Positions 33,561 through 44,879 of a DNA stretch of 64,000 nucleotides are shown here, piece after piece. The stretch comes from Escarpia spicata (Eukaryota > Annelida > Polychaeta > Sabellida > Siboglinidae). The position numbers were made by a program, and so were the translations under genes. The stretch is from positions 66,673,823-66,737,822 of the forward strand of contig OZ023206.1 in the NCBI GenBank assembly GCA_963995525.1. The letters are read 5' to 3'. Within the stretch, counting starts at the first letter, position 1, and the number at the start of each line of letters is the position of its first letter. The notes under the pieces are model-generated. The model was not told where the DNA came from and searched no databases. It saw nothing but the letters and a program-made list of their open reading frames with translations.

Positions 33561-36320
33561 AGTTTCTACTTTTGTATTTCGCAGCATCCGGTGTGTCCGG
33601 GTATCAGTGCTAGTGGCAGTTTAGATACCAATGCTGTGAGTCATCAAGTTACACATTAGTGATTTACCGACTGTGTGGGACTTGTTAGTTTTAGTTTGCT
33701 AGCCGGTGACATACACTGGATAAGGGAGCAGTGACTTTCGGTATCAATTGAAAGGCACAGGCAACATGGGGGTGAGTGTAATTGCTCAAGTTTCACAATG
33801 GGGCACTTGTGTAGAATCCTTCCCTATGTTTTCCTATTATAACTACAATACAATATGAATTTATTGTCCAATAATAATACATACATTGGATAGTTTTCTG
33901 CTGCTCCCTGAGAGAATGCAATGCAGTGTTAGTAAACATGGTTAATAAAGGTAATTCATCTAAGAAATAGGTTAATAGAAGTAATACAAACATGAAAGTA
34001 GTCTAAACTCTGTGTGCAGTGGGTGGGCGGGGGGGGGGGGGGGGTCATTGGCATGTGGAATTCTGATCATTGTTCATTCACACTGAGAGACAGGCTGCGT
34101 GGGGATGCCTATGATCTTGGAAGCAATTTTGTAGATATGCTGAACCATGTTTTTGTTTAAGACAGACAGAGCAAGGAAGAAACAGATTATACAATATATT
34201 TATGTCTTTGAAGTTTAATAAATATTGCGTCTTGGGGTACTTTTTGAGGAACAAATAGCGATCCAGTTTGCGCTAGTCTGCTATGCAAATGTGCACTAAG
34301 GCACAATATTGTTATTGTAACGTTATATGCCTGGAATGATGTGGACTGATGGTATTAACGCATTGATGAATAAAATTTAGGCGAAAATATAGTTATAATA
34401 ACGAAATTGAGATGGGCCCGAATTCTACAAAGTGCCCGAAATAACAGTAGGCTTTTTCAAATCATGTTCACACTGCTAGAGGAAAGTATATATACTTAGT
34501 TATTGAGTGGATAATATGTGGCTAGAGATTTGGATATAAATATACTTGATTTGTAGTGGGTGATTTGTGTATGGAGATTTAGCCTTAGGGGAGGCCACAT
34601 ATTACGTTCGCAGTCAGAAAATGCTAATGTTAATGCACGGACACTTTTAGGGATAGTCTCATAAATTTGCAAATTCAAAAAACAGTTATGTATTTAGCAT
34701 TGATTCAACCCCCCCCCCACCAATATATGCAGTGGGTCTTCTGATTTCTGACTTCAAATTTGCTATCAGCGGCAGTTTGCATTAAATTGTTTTATTCGCT
34801 AGGTGGTGCCACAGTAACAATATATTTTTCTGCGTGATACGTGGCGACCACCCTGTGTAGTACTTAACGCATTCTTAGACTTTGTCAGCATCTGTGCATT
34901 GTTTCACTGATATTCTTTTGAGCTTATAAATATAAGCCTGATTTTTTAATTAAAAATTGATTTCCCTCCCTAAGAGTGATCATGTATACTTTTTCAATAC
35001 CAGGGTGCAGCACCAGGACACTTGCCGGTGTGTCACAGTGTGTTCTAAAAACTATTAGTATACTAACTATGTTGAAGGTATACTGTCCACAAAATTTTGT
35101 TTAGTAAGCCCCCGTAACAACGGTTGCATTTTTAAGGCACAGCCACGGGTGCATGTTCAAATAGTAAACAAAACATCCACTTTAAAAACAAGCTTTATTG
35201 GCAATATGGCCGAATTGGGCCGAGTTAACTACTATACCCTTTGATGTACAACTTTCCCATATTGCACACAGCAAATTACTTCGCCCACTAATTCCGGGTA
35301 AACAAACAGACTATGTCCCTTTAAATTTCATAATGGATCTGGTTAATAATGGATTTTCAGTTTGAGCTAGTTACCTCAGTGAAATTATCCCCTGGTCACA
35401 GAGCGAGTTCATAACTGGGGATAGATCATTAATTCACTTCCATTCAGGTAGACAAATAAAGGGCCACCCCTTCTATAATTTTAGCACCCTGAATTTTTTA
35501 TGAGCAATAAAAAGTGCAGATTTTCAGACTCCATAGTGGCACATTTGTTGTGCACAGACATATTTCTAGTTAGCTGTAACAGTTGCTAGTTGTTGGCTGC
35601 ATAATAACGTGTCAGTGATGGAAGGATCCCCCGTGTAAGAGTCAGGCAGTATCTTTCATGATGAATTCATAGATAGAAAACAAAATTGTACGATTTTACA
35701 AAAATCTAAATTTATAGTTTTTATGAAAACCGAATATTAACTTTCCGCACATGGTGGAATTGTCTGACTTTTAACATTGGCTTTCAGTGCAGGGAAACAC
35801 TGATCTGTAGCCAACTTCCTGCCGATATTGACACCATATTGTGTTATAAAACAAGAAAGTGTATCACGCAGTTCCTGCAAAATTGTTTTGTTGCATATAC
35901 CCTGGGGTTGTAAAGCTGCTTTTGACATATCTAGTTTCACGCAGTTTCCTCTCTGTGTCTGCTGTCAACCGGTTTGATATGACATAAGTTGACAAACAAT
36001 TCATGTGCATTGACCCAAGGCAGGAACAGGTTGGGTGTTTCAGAAATGAACGTCGCTGTGCAAGGCCAGGTAGTTTTCTAAAATGTTTTGCTGGCAGAGC
36101 GGCGGGATAAAATCTCTTGGTATGTATTCTTAATGTTCTTGTTATGTTACTGACATTGTGCAGTGTCTGTTGAGTGTACGAATTGTAGTACATTGTAGTT
36201 AGCATTCTTGCTGGGAGCTGGTTGTTACTGCATGAATATTGGTGACATATTTAAGAGGCACTGTGGTATTTGTTTGCACTGTAACTGCCAACAGCTAAAA
36301 CCTGTGGTAGTTGTTTGTAC
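33560..36320. other. Non-coding, no gene seen
   Basis: There is no domain-bearing frame. A G-homopolymer-rich tract (about 34021-34044) and a C-run (34710-34720) are present. An ATG followed at once by a GGGGTGAGT donor-like sequence lies at about 33765, but it is too short to call an exon. Weak local repeats only. Confidence 0.45.
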
Positions 36321-36885
36321 GGGAATTCAACAAGTGTCCTTAACAAGTGCCCTTCATCTTTGACACTCCATATTACACATGTCTGATGAATCTAATATCT
36401 ATACCCTCAAAAGGCCTCCATCAAACCTACATCTATCACACAATTACATCATTTTATTGTAGGGGCCCAGAGTGTCAACTTTGAGTAAAATACAAATGAT
36501 GCAGCTGTAGCCACTGTCAAGCTATAGACATCCCAGTTTCGGGAATTCAACAAGTGTCCTTAACAAGTGCCCTTCATCATGGACACTCCATATTACACAT
36601 GTCTGATGAATCTAATATCTATACCCTCAAAAGGCCTCCATCAAACCTACATCTATCACACAATTACATCATTTTATTCTAGGGGCCCAGAATGTCAACT
36701 TTGAGTAAAATACAAATGATGCAGCTGTAGCCACTGTCAAGCTGTAGACATCCCAGTTTCGGGAATTCAACAAGTGTCCTTAACAAGTGCCCTTCATCTT
36801 GGACACTCCATGTTACACATGTCTGATGTAAGTAATATCTATACCCTCAAAACTTTGAGTAAAATACAAAAAATACATCTTAACG
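36321..36885 (+). repeat. Tandem repeat, 220-bp unit, 2.5 copies
   Basis: Copies start at 36321, 36541 and 36761, each with GGGAATTCAACAAGTGTCCT. The first two are full length and almost identical. The third keeps the first 90 bp, then jumps directly to the 'AACTTTGAGTAAAATACAAA' part, so it lacks an internal stretch of about 75 bp or more. Non-coding. Confidence 0.95.
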
Positions 36886-36989
36886 ATAATGGACATTGAC
36901 TATGCTGGCAACACTGAGCAGTGAATTAACACTTCCACCACTGCAACATATACATTAGCCCTGTACATTTACACTTTGTCATTTTGGCT

Positions 36990-38250
36990 AATACTAATAC
37001 TTAATAGTTTGTTAATGAAGGATTTGGTTATTGCCCCCTTAGGGATTATCTCAGAACGTTGATGCCCGATATCAAATATAATTAAGTTGAAGTTTCGCTT
37101 GGGGGAGGTGCAGTCAGAAGCAGTTTTGTTTTGGCATCGAACATCAATGTTTATTGTTTTGAACTTTTTGCACCCTCTCACTTTGTTTGTAGACAAAGAG
37201 GAAATGATTACCCCATTTTGTTATTCGTGTTACACCATCAACATATTTTTTATTACTTTTTATGTGATGCCATCTGGGGGATAACATTCAAAATTTGGGT
37301 GAAAATATCATGTCATACTTTATACAAAAAATGGCGACACCGAAGAAAAGGCTTTGTGAACCTACAGTTCTGGTGGCAAGGTCTGTGCGCAGAGGTGCAG
37401 CACATACTACCAGCTAAAGAAGCACATTTGGATGAATCTGGCCAGAAGTGGTAGCACTGGATTTAGGACTGTAGAGGCTTCTTGGCAGTGATTTGTATTG
37501 TATCAAGAGAGAAATAAAATAGTTGTTGTTCAGTGTTTTAAATAGTTTTTGAATTAGCTTGAATAAATAATTTTAAATGTTATTGTTATTCAAAGTTAAT
37601 GCACACAGGCATATGATAGAGTGAATCGACGAAGATCAACTGATAATGTTACTATATATTGATATTATCATATCAGTGTTTACAAACTTTCATCTGAGGG
37701 GGTGCGGGTATGAGACCAGAAGAAAGTAATTACGTTTGATATTAGACATTGATGTTTTGAGAGGATCCCTTACTACGTTTGCATTGACATTTGGGGTTAC
37801 AATTTGTTAACGAATGAAGTGGTTATATAATCCCTTGTCAGGTTTGCATTGTCATTTGGGGTTGCAGTTTGTTAACGCAGAATGTGGTTATTATTGTATA
37901 ATGTTAGGTTGGCCATTAGCCACTTGTAAGTAAGGATTTAGTTACTGCCCCCTTGCTAGGTTTGTTTTGACTTTTTGGGTCACACTTTGTTAATGAAGGA
38001 TTTGGGTTACAGTTGGTTAATGAAGGAGATGGTTGTTGTTGTGTTGCTAGTTTATTGACATTTGGGGCAACACGTTTATCATGAAGGATTTAGTTATCAC
38101 CCTCGTGTTTGGTTTGTATTGACATTAATTATTTTGTGGTTACACTTTGATACTGACTGATTTGGTTATTGCCCTCTTGCTAGGTTTGCATGACATTTGG
38201 GGTAACATTTTGTTAATGATGAAAGATGTTATTGCCCCCATGTTATGTTT
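36990..38250 (+). repeat. Diverged tandem array, part 1 ('TTGTTAATGAAGGATTTGGTTA')
   Basis: A clear array from about 37770 onward, with an outlying unit at 37005. Units of roughly 65-70 bp combine a 'GTTACACTTTGTTAATGAAG' part with a 'TTATTGCCCCCTTGCTAGG' part and 'TTTGCATTGACATTTGGGG'. At least seven recognisable units occur. The array is continued at 39824-40075 on the other side of a LINE remnant. Confidence 0.7.
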
Positions 38251-38439
38251 GGGGAGTCATATATTGCTGTTAGAAGATGTAGCTGTTGTCTTCTAGTTAG
38301 TTTTATCTCAACACTGGGAATTACAATGGTATTACTGGCATTTGACTACTGAGAAATGTTCAAGAAATTCTTGAATAGTTACATTTCGTGCGTTTGCTTG
38401 CTTAGTGTTCTTATTGATTATCTTCTAGAAAGATTTGGG

Positions 38440-39560
38440 ATTAGATTCCTTTGCTTTTAAAACTACAAATTTGAGTCTCTGTACTGCTTTAAACTTATTG
38501 ATAACTGTTTTTTTTCTTTCCAGTTAATTCCACTAGTTTCAAGTTTTCCTCACTTTTATTGTCACTATATCGTCTTTTTGCTGTATTGAATGCATTTCTT
38601 TTGTCATTGCAGTCTGCGTCAAACCAATCTTTATATTTGCGTGGTTTTGTTTTATTTAGTTTGCTGTATGGTTTAGTTAGTTAGTTAGTTAACTGCATTC
38701 TTTAGCACCATTTAATTAAACATAAACCATTAAAATTTGCAACCAAATCATTAACACTTTCCATAGTTGCCTTGGTGATATTTGTCAATATATCATCTAG
38801 AAAAGTGCTAACTCTTTCACGGTCATCAGAGTTCTTACTAACTGCACACTGACATTTGGTTTTCTTGTTATGCTCCCGTCGTACTACTGTCCTTTTGACA
38901 CCTGGTTTGATTATGGCACTGTGTATTCTTTGTCGCTCTTAGCACTGTGTCAAGCACCATTTGTGGCACACTACGTATGTAAAACTGCTATTGTTTTTAT
39001 TGTGGAAATGACTAATGACTCTAGTGGTAATCACATTTTAAAGAATATCAGTATTCGATAGTACTGATATTCTTAAAAGTGGGATTACCACTAGAGTAAT
39101 TAGTCATCGTCCCATTTACAATAAGCACAATAGCACTTTTAGATATCTAGATCTATTAATAGTAGCCCATATTTATTACATTGGGTATCAATATTTTGTG
39201 TTTCATAGTGAGCTTTCGTGCCAGTGTTCAAACCTCTTGCGGTACCGAAAGTCATTAAAAATATTGTCTTCTACTAGCTCACATAAATCACCTATTCTAG
39301 CAGTAAAGTCACCACATGTACATTCAAATCAATGAATGATTACAAGACAAATTCTAACAATTCTAATTCACAGAATCCCATTATTCGATAGCTTCTGCTT
39401 CATTTGGAACCTTTTGTTGGGATATATGCAACTCCCAACAATAAATCCTTAGGTAATCCAATCATGGCTTTGTTGACTTTATACCATGATACAATATTGC
39501 TGTAAGTGTTTTCACTATGTAGACCTATGTCGTATATAGTGACGCCACCACACGGGTAAA
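38440..39560 (-). pseudogene. Decayed LINE: endonuclease and linker fragments
   Basis: Read on the minus strand from right to left. An APE endonuclease piece lies near 39420-39480 (GLPKDLLLGVAYIPTKGS), and a second piece containing CGDFTARIGDLCELVEDN lies near 39270-39330 in another frame. After a palindromic stretch (38981-39140) comes a linker region (RERVSTFLDDILTNITKAT near 38790) and KYKDWFDADCNDKRNAF near 38625. The WFD.DC.DKR motif is typical of the LINE ORF2 region between endonuclease and RT. Many stops are present. It differs from the CR1-like copies at 40-46 kb. Confidence 0.8.
38981..39140. repeat. Long hairpin-forming inverted repeat
   Basis: Arms 38981-39053 and 39062-39140 are reverse complements with a few mismatches and small indels, separated by only 8 bp. 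The inner part (AGAATATCAGTA / TACTGATATTCT) is perfect. It sits inside the decayed LINE. Confidence 0.92.
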
Positions 39561-39823
39561 CCGGAACTACTGTCATTAATGCAGTGAGTGTTTGGCGGTT
39601 ACGTTCTGAGATGGGTTACAAACTTGCAATGCTTGCCACGTTAACATAATGATACTGGAGCCAATATTAAGAAAATATGTCTACATGGTTTATTTGTTTC
39701 TTACTCAAACGAATGGAGATACCCGGGGAATGTTGTGGTAATAATTGCAGTGCCTTTCACTCTCCTGTGATAGGTATTTTGTTAGGAGCTAGCGCGGTCA
39801 ATCAACCAACACGAGGAGCATCA

Positions 39824-40075
39824 CACTTTGTTAACAAAGGATTTGGGTCACACTTTGTTATTGAAGGATGTGATTGTTGTCATGTTACTAGGTTTGGTAT
39901 TGACATTTTGGGTGACACTTTTATCATGAAGGATTTAGGTACTTATCACCCTCTCTCACTAGGTTTATATTGGCATTAATTATTTTGTGGTTACACTTTG
40001 CTAATGACGGATGTGGTTATTGCCCTCTTGCTAGGTTTGCATCACATTTGAGGTCAGATTTTGTTAATTTAACAA
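39824..40075 (+). repeat. Diverged tandem array, part 2
   Basis: Continues the unit seen at 36990-38250: CACTTTGTTA.cAAAGGATTT, TGTTACTAGGTTTG, TTATTGCCCTCTTGCTAGGT and TTGCATcACATTTG.GGT. The intervening LINE remnant and adjacent sequence appear to have split a single array. Confidence 0.75.
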
Positions 40076-42513
40076 GATTTAACAAGATTGCCAACCAGAA
40101 AATTACTCTGGATGGCAGTTGGACAAGGAAGCCTTTTGGCTTATCGAGAGTCCAATACTTTTTATCTACATGTATCCCGCCTTTTTAAGGTGTGTGTCGA
40201 TTTTATTTTTAAACATATTCACGCTACTAGCACCAACACAATCAGGAGATAATCTGTTCCATTCATTTACAGTCCTTTGTGAGAATGAGAACTTTCTTAT
40301 ATATAATCTACACTGCTCCTTTACTAATGTAGCTTCATGTCCTCTGGTCCTTCTATCTTTCTTAACTGAGAAAAAAATGTTTCTATCAATATTTTCATAA
40401 CCATTCAATATTTTAAACACTTCTATGTGATCTCCTCTCAATCTCCTGGTCTCTAGTGTTGTTAAACCACATTCTTTTAGGCGTATTTCGTAACTAAGAT
40501 CCCTCAGATTTGGTATCATTTTAGTCGCTCTCCTCTGTACTCTTTCTAGCATATCTATGTCCTTCTTGCGATATGGCCTCCATGCTTGTATACAATATTC
40601 TAAATGAGGCCTCACTATTGTTTTGTACAGCGGTACTATGAATTCTTTTTTCTTATACGCTATATTTCGCCTAATTAATCCAAGGATTTGATTTCCCTTT
40701 GACGCTGCAATTCCGCACTGCTCTGAAACCTTCATATCAGCACTAATGGTTAACCCTAAGTCCTTTTCTTTTACAGTAGTACTTAGAACAGTACCCCCTA
40801 TTTTATATTTTACCTCTTCATTCCCATGACCTGTGTGGAGGCATTTACATTTCCCAAAATTGAACAGCATTTGCCACTTTTCAGACCATTTGATCAACCT
40901 ATCAAGATCATCTTGTAAATGCTGTCTGTCTCCATCACTTTTAATCCTTCTAAACACTTTTGTATCATCCGCAAATTTTAACACCTTGCTTGTTATATCA
41001 TCGTCCAAATCGTTGATATATATTAAGAATAATATAGGTCCTAGTACTGATCCCTGTGGTACCCCACTCAATACCGATTTCCAGTTTGAAGCCTCCCCAT
41101 CAACTACTACACGTTGTCTTCTGTCATTCAGCCATTTTTCTATCCAGTTTATTATACCATTTCCTATGCCATGGGCCTTTAGCTTAAGGAGTAATCTTTG
41201 ATGTGGTACTTTGTCGAAAGCTTTTTGAAAATCTAAATAGATGATATCTACTGGTGATCCCTCATCTACCCACCTAGTGATGTCTTCCAAAAAACATAAC
41301 ATATTTGTTAAGCATGACCTCGCTTTTAAAAACCCATGTTGAGATGGGTTTATCAAGTTATGTTTAACAAGAAAATCCACCATGTGATCTTTAATTAGTC
41401 TTTCTAATAATTTGCAAATCACTGATGTTAAACTCACTGGTCTATAGTTCTCTGACTTGTTTCTCGAACTTTTTTTAAATAACGGTATAATGTTTGCCTC
41501 TTTCCATTCTAAAGGAACCACTCCCTCTTCTAATGACAAATTGAAAACTGTTGCAAGCGGTGTGCTAATTTGTTCTACAATTTCCAATAGTAGTTTGGGC
41601 GGAATCCCGTCCACTCCAGGTGATTTATTATCCTTCATAGCCCTTATTTTCTTAGCTACCATTTCCGAGGTTACAACTAACTGTCCTAAATAGTCTGAAT
41701 CTGCCCCCTTGAACTTAGCCTCTGGTACTGGCAGTGAACTAATATCTTCCCTGGTAAACACTGAACTAAAATACTCATTCAGGTCTTCTGCCATTAAAAA
41801 TCCCTCTGATATTGTATTTCCAGCACTATCTTCTAGAGGACCGACCTTATCCTGAACTTTCTGTTTGCTTCGAATATACGCATAAAAACTCTTACTGTCA
41901 TGTTTTATATTACTAGCTAATTGTTTTTCATACCTTCTCTTTGAATTTCTAATTTCAGCTGTAGCTTGATTAAGTGCTTCTTTATAAATGTTGTAGTCTT
42001 CATCATTTCCAGTACATCTATATGACTTCCACATCATTTGTTTATACTTAATTTTTCTAATGGCTTCTTTCGATAAGTGTTTCTTTTTAGACCGTTTCCC
42101 TTGTTTTTTGAAAGGTACAAATTTATCGACTATGCCCTTAATTTCACTATTTAAGATATTCCAGCATTCGGTTGCTGTCTTATTCTTCAGTGTGTTATTC
42201 CAGTCTATCTTTGCTAAATATTTCCTCATGTCCTTATACCTTCCTTTGTGGAAATTTCTCCTATACTGCTTTTTACTATTCCTTTCTGATTTTACTTTGA
42301 TGGTAAAATGTATCTGGTTGTGATCACTACTCCCCAGTGGCTCACATATCTTGACATTGTCAACTAATTCTTTCTGTGAGGACAAAACTAAGTCTAACAC
42401 ATTCTCTCCCCTGGTTGGTTCTAGCACATGTTGTGAAAGGAAACTATCTTGTACTAAAACTGAAAACTTGTGGTCCTCACTCCCCATACTCTGTAGAGAT
42501 TTCCATTGTATAT
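40076..42513 (-). mobile_element. CR1-like LINE copy B, 5'-truncated, RT frame open
   Basis: A minus-strand insertion. Its 3' end at about 40060-40095 ends in short direct repeats of TTGTTAAATC, the kind of terminal repeat that CR1/L2-group LINEs use instead of poly(A). The 5' end stops abruptly at 42513 inside the endonuclease (HIQWKSLQS). ORF1, the SGNH esterase and most of the endonuclease are therefore missing. The remainder is one continuous reading frame. Confidence 0.92.
40166..42487 (-). CDS. CR1-like LINE ORF2 fragment: endonuclease end and reverse transcriptase, 773 aa
   Basis: The frame is uninterrupted for 773 codons from the first Met, and reading is open a little further upstream to the truncation. 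Residues 1-60 are the end of the APE domain (EPTRGENVLDLVLSS, GSSDHNQIHF with the SDH catalytic motif). A basic linker with KKHLSKEAIRKIKYKQMM follows. RT motifs then run in order: DNKSPGVDGIPPKLL, ENYRPVSLTSVICKLLERL, QHGFLKARSCLTNML, IIYLDFQKAFDKVPH, SGVPQGSVLGPILFLIYIN and the catalytic FADDTKVF at about residue 505. The end (VNEWNRLSPDCVGASSVNMF) is the usual CR1/L2-type C terminus. The full element would be longer at the 5' end, so this copy probably cannot retrotranspose alone. Confidence 0.92.
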   Translation of the reverse strand: MGSEDHKFSVLVQDSFLSQHVLEPTRGENVLDLVLSSQKELVDNVKICEPLGSSDHNQIHFTIKVKSERNSKKQYRRNFHKGRYKDMRKYLAKIDWNNTLKNKTATECWNILNSEIKGIVDKFVPFKKQGKRSKKKHLSKEAIRKIKYKQMMWKSYRCTGNDEDYNIYKEALNQATAEIRNSKRRYEKQLASNIKHDSKSFYAYIRSKQKVQDKVGPLEDSAGNTISEGFLMAEDLNEYFSSVFTREDISSLPVPEAKFKGADSDYLGQLVVTSEMVAKKIRAMKDNKSPGVDGIPPKLLLEIVEQISTPLATVFNLSLEEGVVPLEWKEANIIPLFKKSSRNKSENYRPVSLTSVICKLLERLIKDHMVDFLVKHNLINPSQHGFLKARSCLTNMLCFLEDITRWVDEGSPVDIIYLDFQKAFDKVPHQRLLLKLKAHGIGNGIINWIEKWLNDRRQRVVVDGEASNWKSVLSGVPQGSVLGPILFLIYINDLDDDITSKVLKFADDTKVFRRIKSDGDRQHLQDDLDRLIKWSEKWQMLFNFGKCKCLHTGHGNEEVKYKIGGTVLSTTVKEKDLGLTISADMKVSEQCGIAASKGNQILGLIRRNIAYKKKEFIVPLYKTIVRPHLEYCIQAWRPYRKKDIDMLERVQRRATKMIPNLRDLSYEIRLKECGLTTLETRRLRGDHIEVFKILNGYENIDRNIFFSVKKDRRTRGHEATLVKEQCRLYIRKFSFSQRTVNEWNRLSPDCVGASSVNMFKNKIDTHLKKAGYM

Positions 42514-42515
42514 GC

Positions 42516-42797
42516 CTAAGTTAAGAAATATAGAAGGACTAGAGGACATGAACTTGCATTAGCAAAGGAGCAGAGTAGATTGGATATATGAAAGTTTTCA
42601 TTTTCACAAAGGACTGTAAATGAATGGAACAGATTACCTACCGATTGTGTGGGTGCTAGTAGCGTGAATATGTTTAAAAATAAAATCGACACATACATCA
42701 TACGGGCGGGATACACATAGATAAAAAGGTCGGACTCTCGATAAGCCAAAGGGCTTCCTTGTCCACCTGCCACCTAGAGTTAATTCTCTGGGTGGCA
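42516..42797 (+). mobile_element. CR1-like LINE 3'-end fragment, plus strand
   Basis: Starts abruptly at 'GTTAAGAAATATAGAAGGACTAG' and encodes the last 60 or so codons of the RT ORF (FSQRTVNEWNRLPTDCVGAS, with one stop near 42588). It then runs through the 3' UTR to a GGCAATCTTGTTTAA tail. It abuts the truncated 5' end of copy B head to head and is followed at once by copy C. Confidence 0.88.
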
Positions 42798-43033
42798 ATC
42801 TTGTTTAATCCTTCTAAATAATTTTGTGTCATCCACAAATGTCAACACTGCTTGTTATATCATCGTCCTGATTTCCAGTTTGAAGCCTCCCCATCAACTA
42901 CTACCCATTGTCTTCTGTAATTTTTCTGCCCAGTTAATTAAACCATTTCCTATGCCATGAGCCTTTAGTTTAAGCAGTAATCTTTGATGTGGCACTTTGT
43001 CGAAAGCTTTCTCAAAATCTAAGTAGATGATAT

Positions 43034-43594
43034 CTACTGGTGATCCCTATCTTCCCACTTAGAGATATCTTCCAAAAACATAACATATTTGTTAAGCATG
43101 ACTTCGCTTTTAGAAACCCATCTTGAGATGGGTTTAACAAGTTGTTTAACAAGAAAATCCACCATATGATCTTTAATTAGTCTTTCTAATAATTTGCAAA
43201 TCACTGATGTTAAACTCACTGGTCTGTAGTTCTCTGACTTGTTTCTGGAACCTTTTTTAAATAACGGTGTAATGTTCGCTTCATTCCATTCTAAAGGAAT
43301 CACTCCCTCTTCTAATGACATGTTGAAAATTGTTGCAAGCGGTATGCTAATTTGTTCTACAATTTCCAATAGTATTAGTAGTTTGGGCGGAATCCCATCC
43401 ACTCCAGGTGATTTATTATCCTTCATTGCCCTAATTTTCTTAGCTGTCATTTCCTGGGTTACAATTAACTGTCCTAAATAGTCTGATTCTGCCCCCTTGA
43501 ACTTAGCCTCTGGTACTGGCATTGAACTAATATCTTCCCTGGTAAATACTGAACTAAAATACTCTTTCAGGTCTTCTGCCATTAAGCATTCCAC
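43034..43594 (-). pseudogene. LINE copy C: RT N-terminal part
   Basis: 186 codons open, equivalent to residues of copy B from the linker end into RT (DNKSPGVDGIPPKLLILLEI, ENYRPVSLTSVICKLLERL). It contains an extra two-codon insertion (ILIL) and then degenerates at about 43060. The linker continues in another frame at 43621-43821. Confidence 0.88.
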
Positions 43595-44182
43595 TGATAT
43601 TATATTTCCAGCACTATCTTTTAGAGGACCGACCTTATCTTGAACTTTCTATTTGCTCCGAACATATGCATAAAAACTCTTGCTTCTTGTTTTATATTAC
43701 AAGCTAATTTTTGTTCGTAGCTTCTCTTCAAATTTTGAATTTCAGTTGTAGCTTGGTTTAGTGCTTCTTTGTAAATGTTGTAGTCTTTGTTATTTCCAGT
43801 ACGTCTATATGACTTCCACATCGTTTGTTTGTACTTAATTTTCTAATGGCTTCTTTCGATAAGTATTTCTTTATGGACCGTTTCCCTTGTTTCTGTAAGG
43901 GAACAAATTTATTGACAATGCACTCTATTTCACCCTTTAAGATATTCCAGCATTCTGTTGCTCACTTATTCTTTATAGATGCAGCCTGTCCCACTTTCGA
44001 CAGATACGTTTTAGTTGTTCCAGTCTATCTTTGCTAAATATTTCCTTATTTCCTTATATCTTCCTTTGTGAAAATATTTCTCCTGAACTGCTTTTTTATT
44101 ATTTCTTTCTGATTTTACTTTGATGGTAAAATGTATCTGGTTGTGATCACTACTTCCCAATAGCTCACATAATTTGACATTT

Positions 44183-44710
44183 TCAACTACCGGTTAATTC
44201 ATTCTGTGAGGACAAAACTATGTCTAACACACTCTCACCCCTGGTTGGCTCTAGCACATGTTGAAAAAGGAAACTGTCTTGTACTAAAACTAAAAACTTG
44301 TGGTCCTCACTCCCCGTACTCGGTACATATTTCCATTGTATATGACCATGGTTAAAATCTGCCATAATAATACAGTCCCGTTTGCTAACTTTCCTTATAG
44401 CGTTTTGTACTTTTTCGTTCTCTTCTACACTTATGTTTGGACTTCGATAAATTAACCTCACCGTTAACATTGAGTTTCCTGTAACTATGACACACCAAAC
44501 AGCTTTTTCACAATCTGCTTCTCTTTCTAATTTTATTTCATATACCTGCATAGATTCTTTAACATATAAAATAACTCCACTTCCCCTTCTTCCTATTCTA
44601 TCTTTCCTGAACATTACGTAGCCTGTGAGTCCCAATTCGGCATCTGATATATCAGTGGTGGCCCATGATTCGGTTATACCTATTATGTGAAGGTCAATAT
44701 CTTCTACCAT
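44183..44710 (-). pseudogene. LINE copy C: APE endonuclease
   Basis: 175 codons open. The endonuclease signatures are IIGITESWATTDISDAELG, YVMFRKDRIGRRGSGVILY, LIYRSPNISVEENEKV, CIIMADFNHGHIQWK and EPTRGESVLDIVLSS. This is the best-preserved endonuclease of the family in the window and defines what copy B has lost. It would nick target DNA for reverse transcription. The frame breaks at its C terminus near 44190. Confidence 0.9.
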
Positions 44711-44879
44711 AATGTTTAGTTCACTTCTTTTGTTTACTATGCTCCTTGCATTGAAACATACGCATTTATATCCTGATTCAGAACAGTTTTCCAGGCTGTT
44801 CTTTGCTGATTTATTTCTGCTGTCTTTATCTATACCGCCAGTTTCAGGCTTTTCTGTGAATCCCCCCTGCGAATCTAGT

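Noticed and set aside
33740..33775. ATG followed by a GGGGTGAGT donor-like sequence as a possible first exon of the LRR gene
   Set aside because: Only two codons could be assigned, there is no promoter motif, and the LRR exons are 20 kb away. Chance is a sufficient explanation.
34020..34044. G-run as a possible G-quadruplex or regulatory site
   Set aside because: A single homopolymer-like tract with no nearby gene; probably a slippage-prone simple repeat.
40833..42323. Several plus-strand frames of 78-122 codons
   Set aside because: Antisense shadows of the 773-codon LINE reverse transcriptase.
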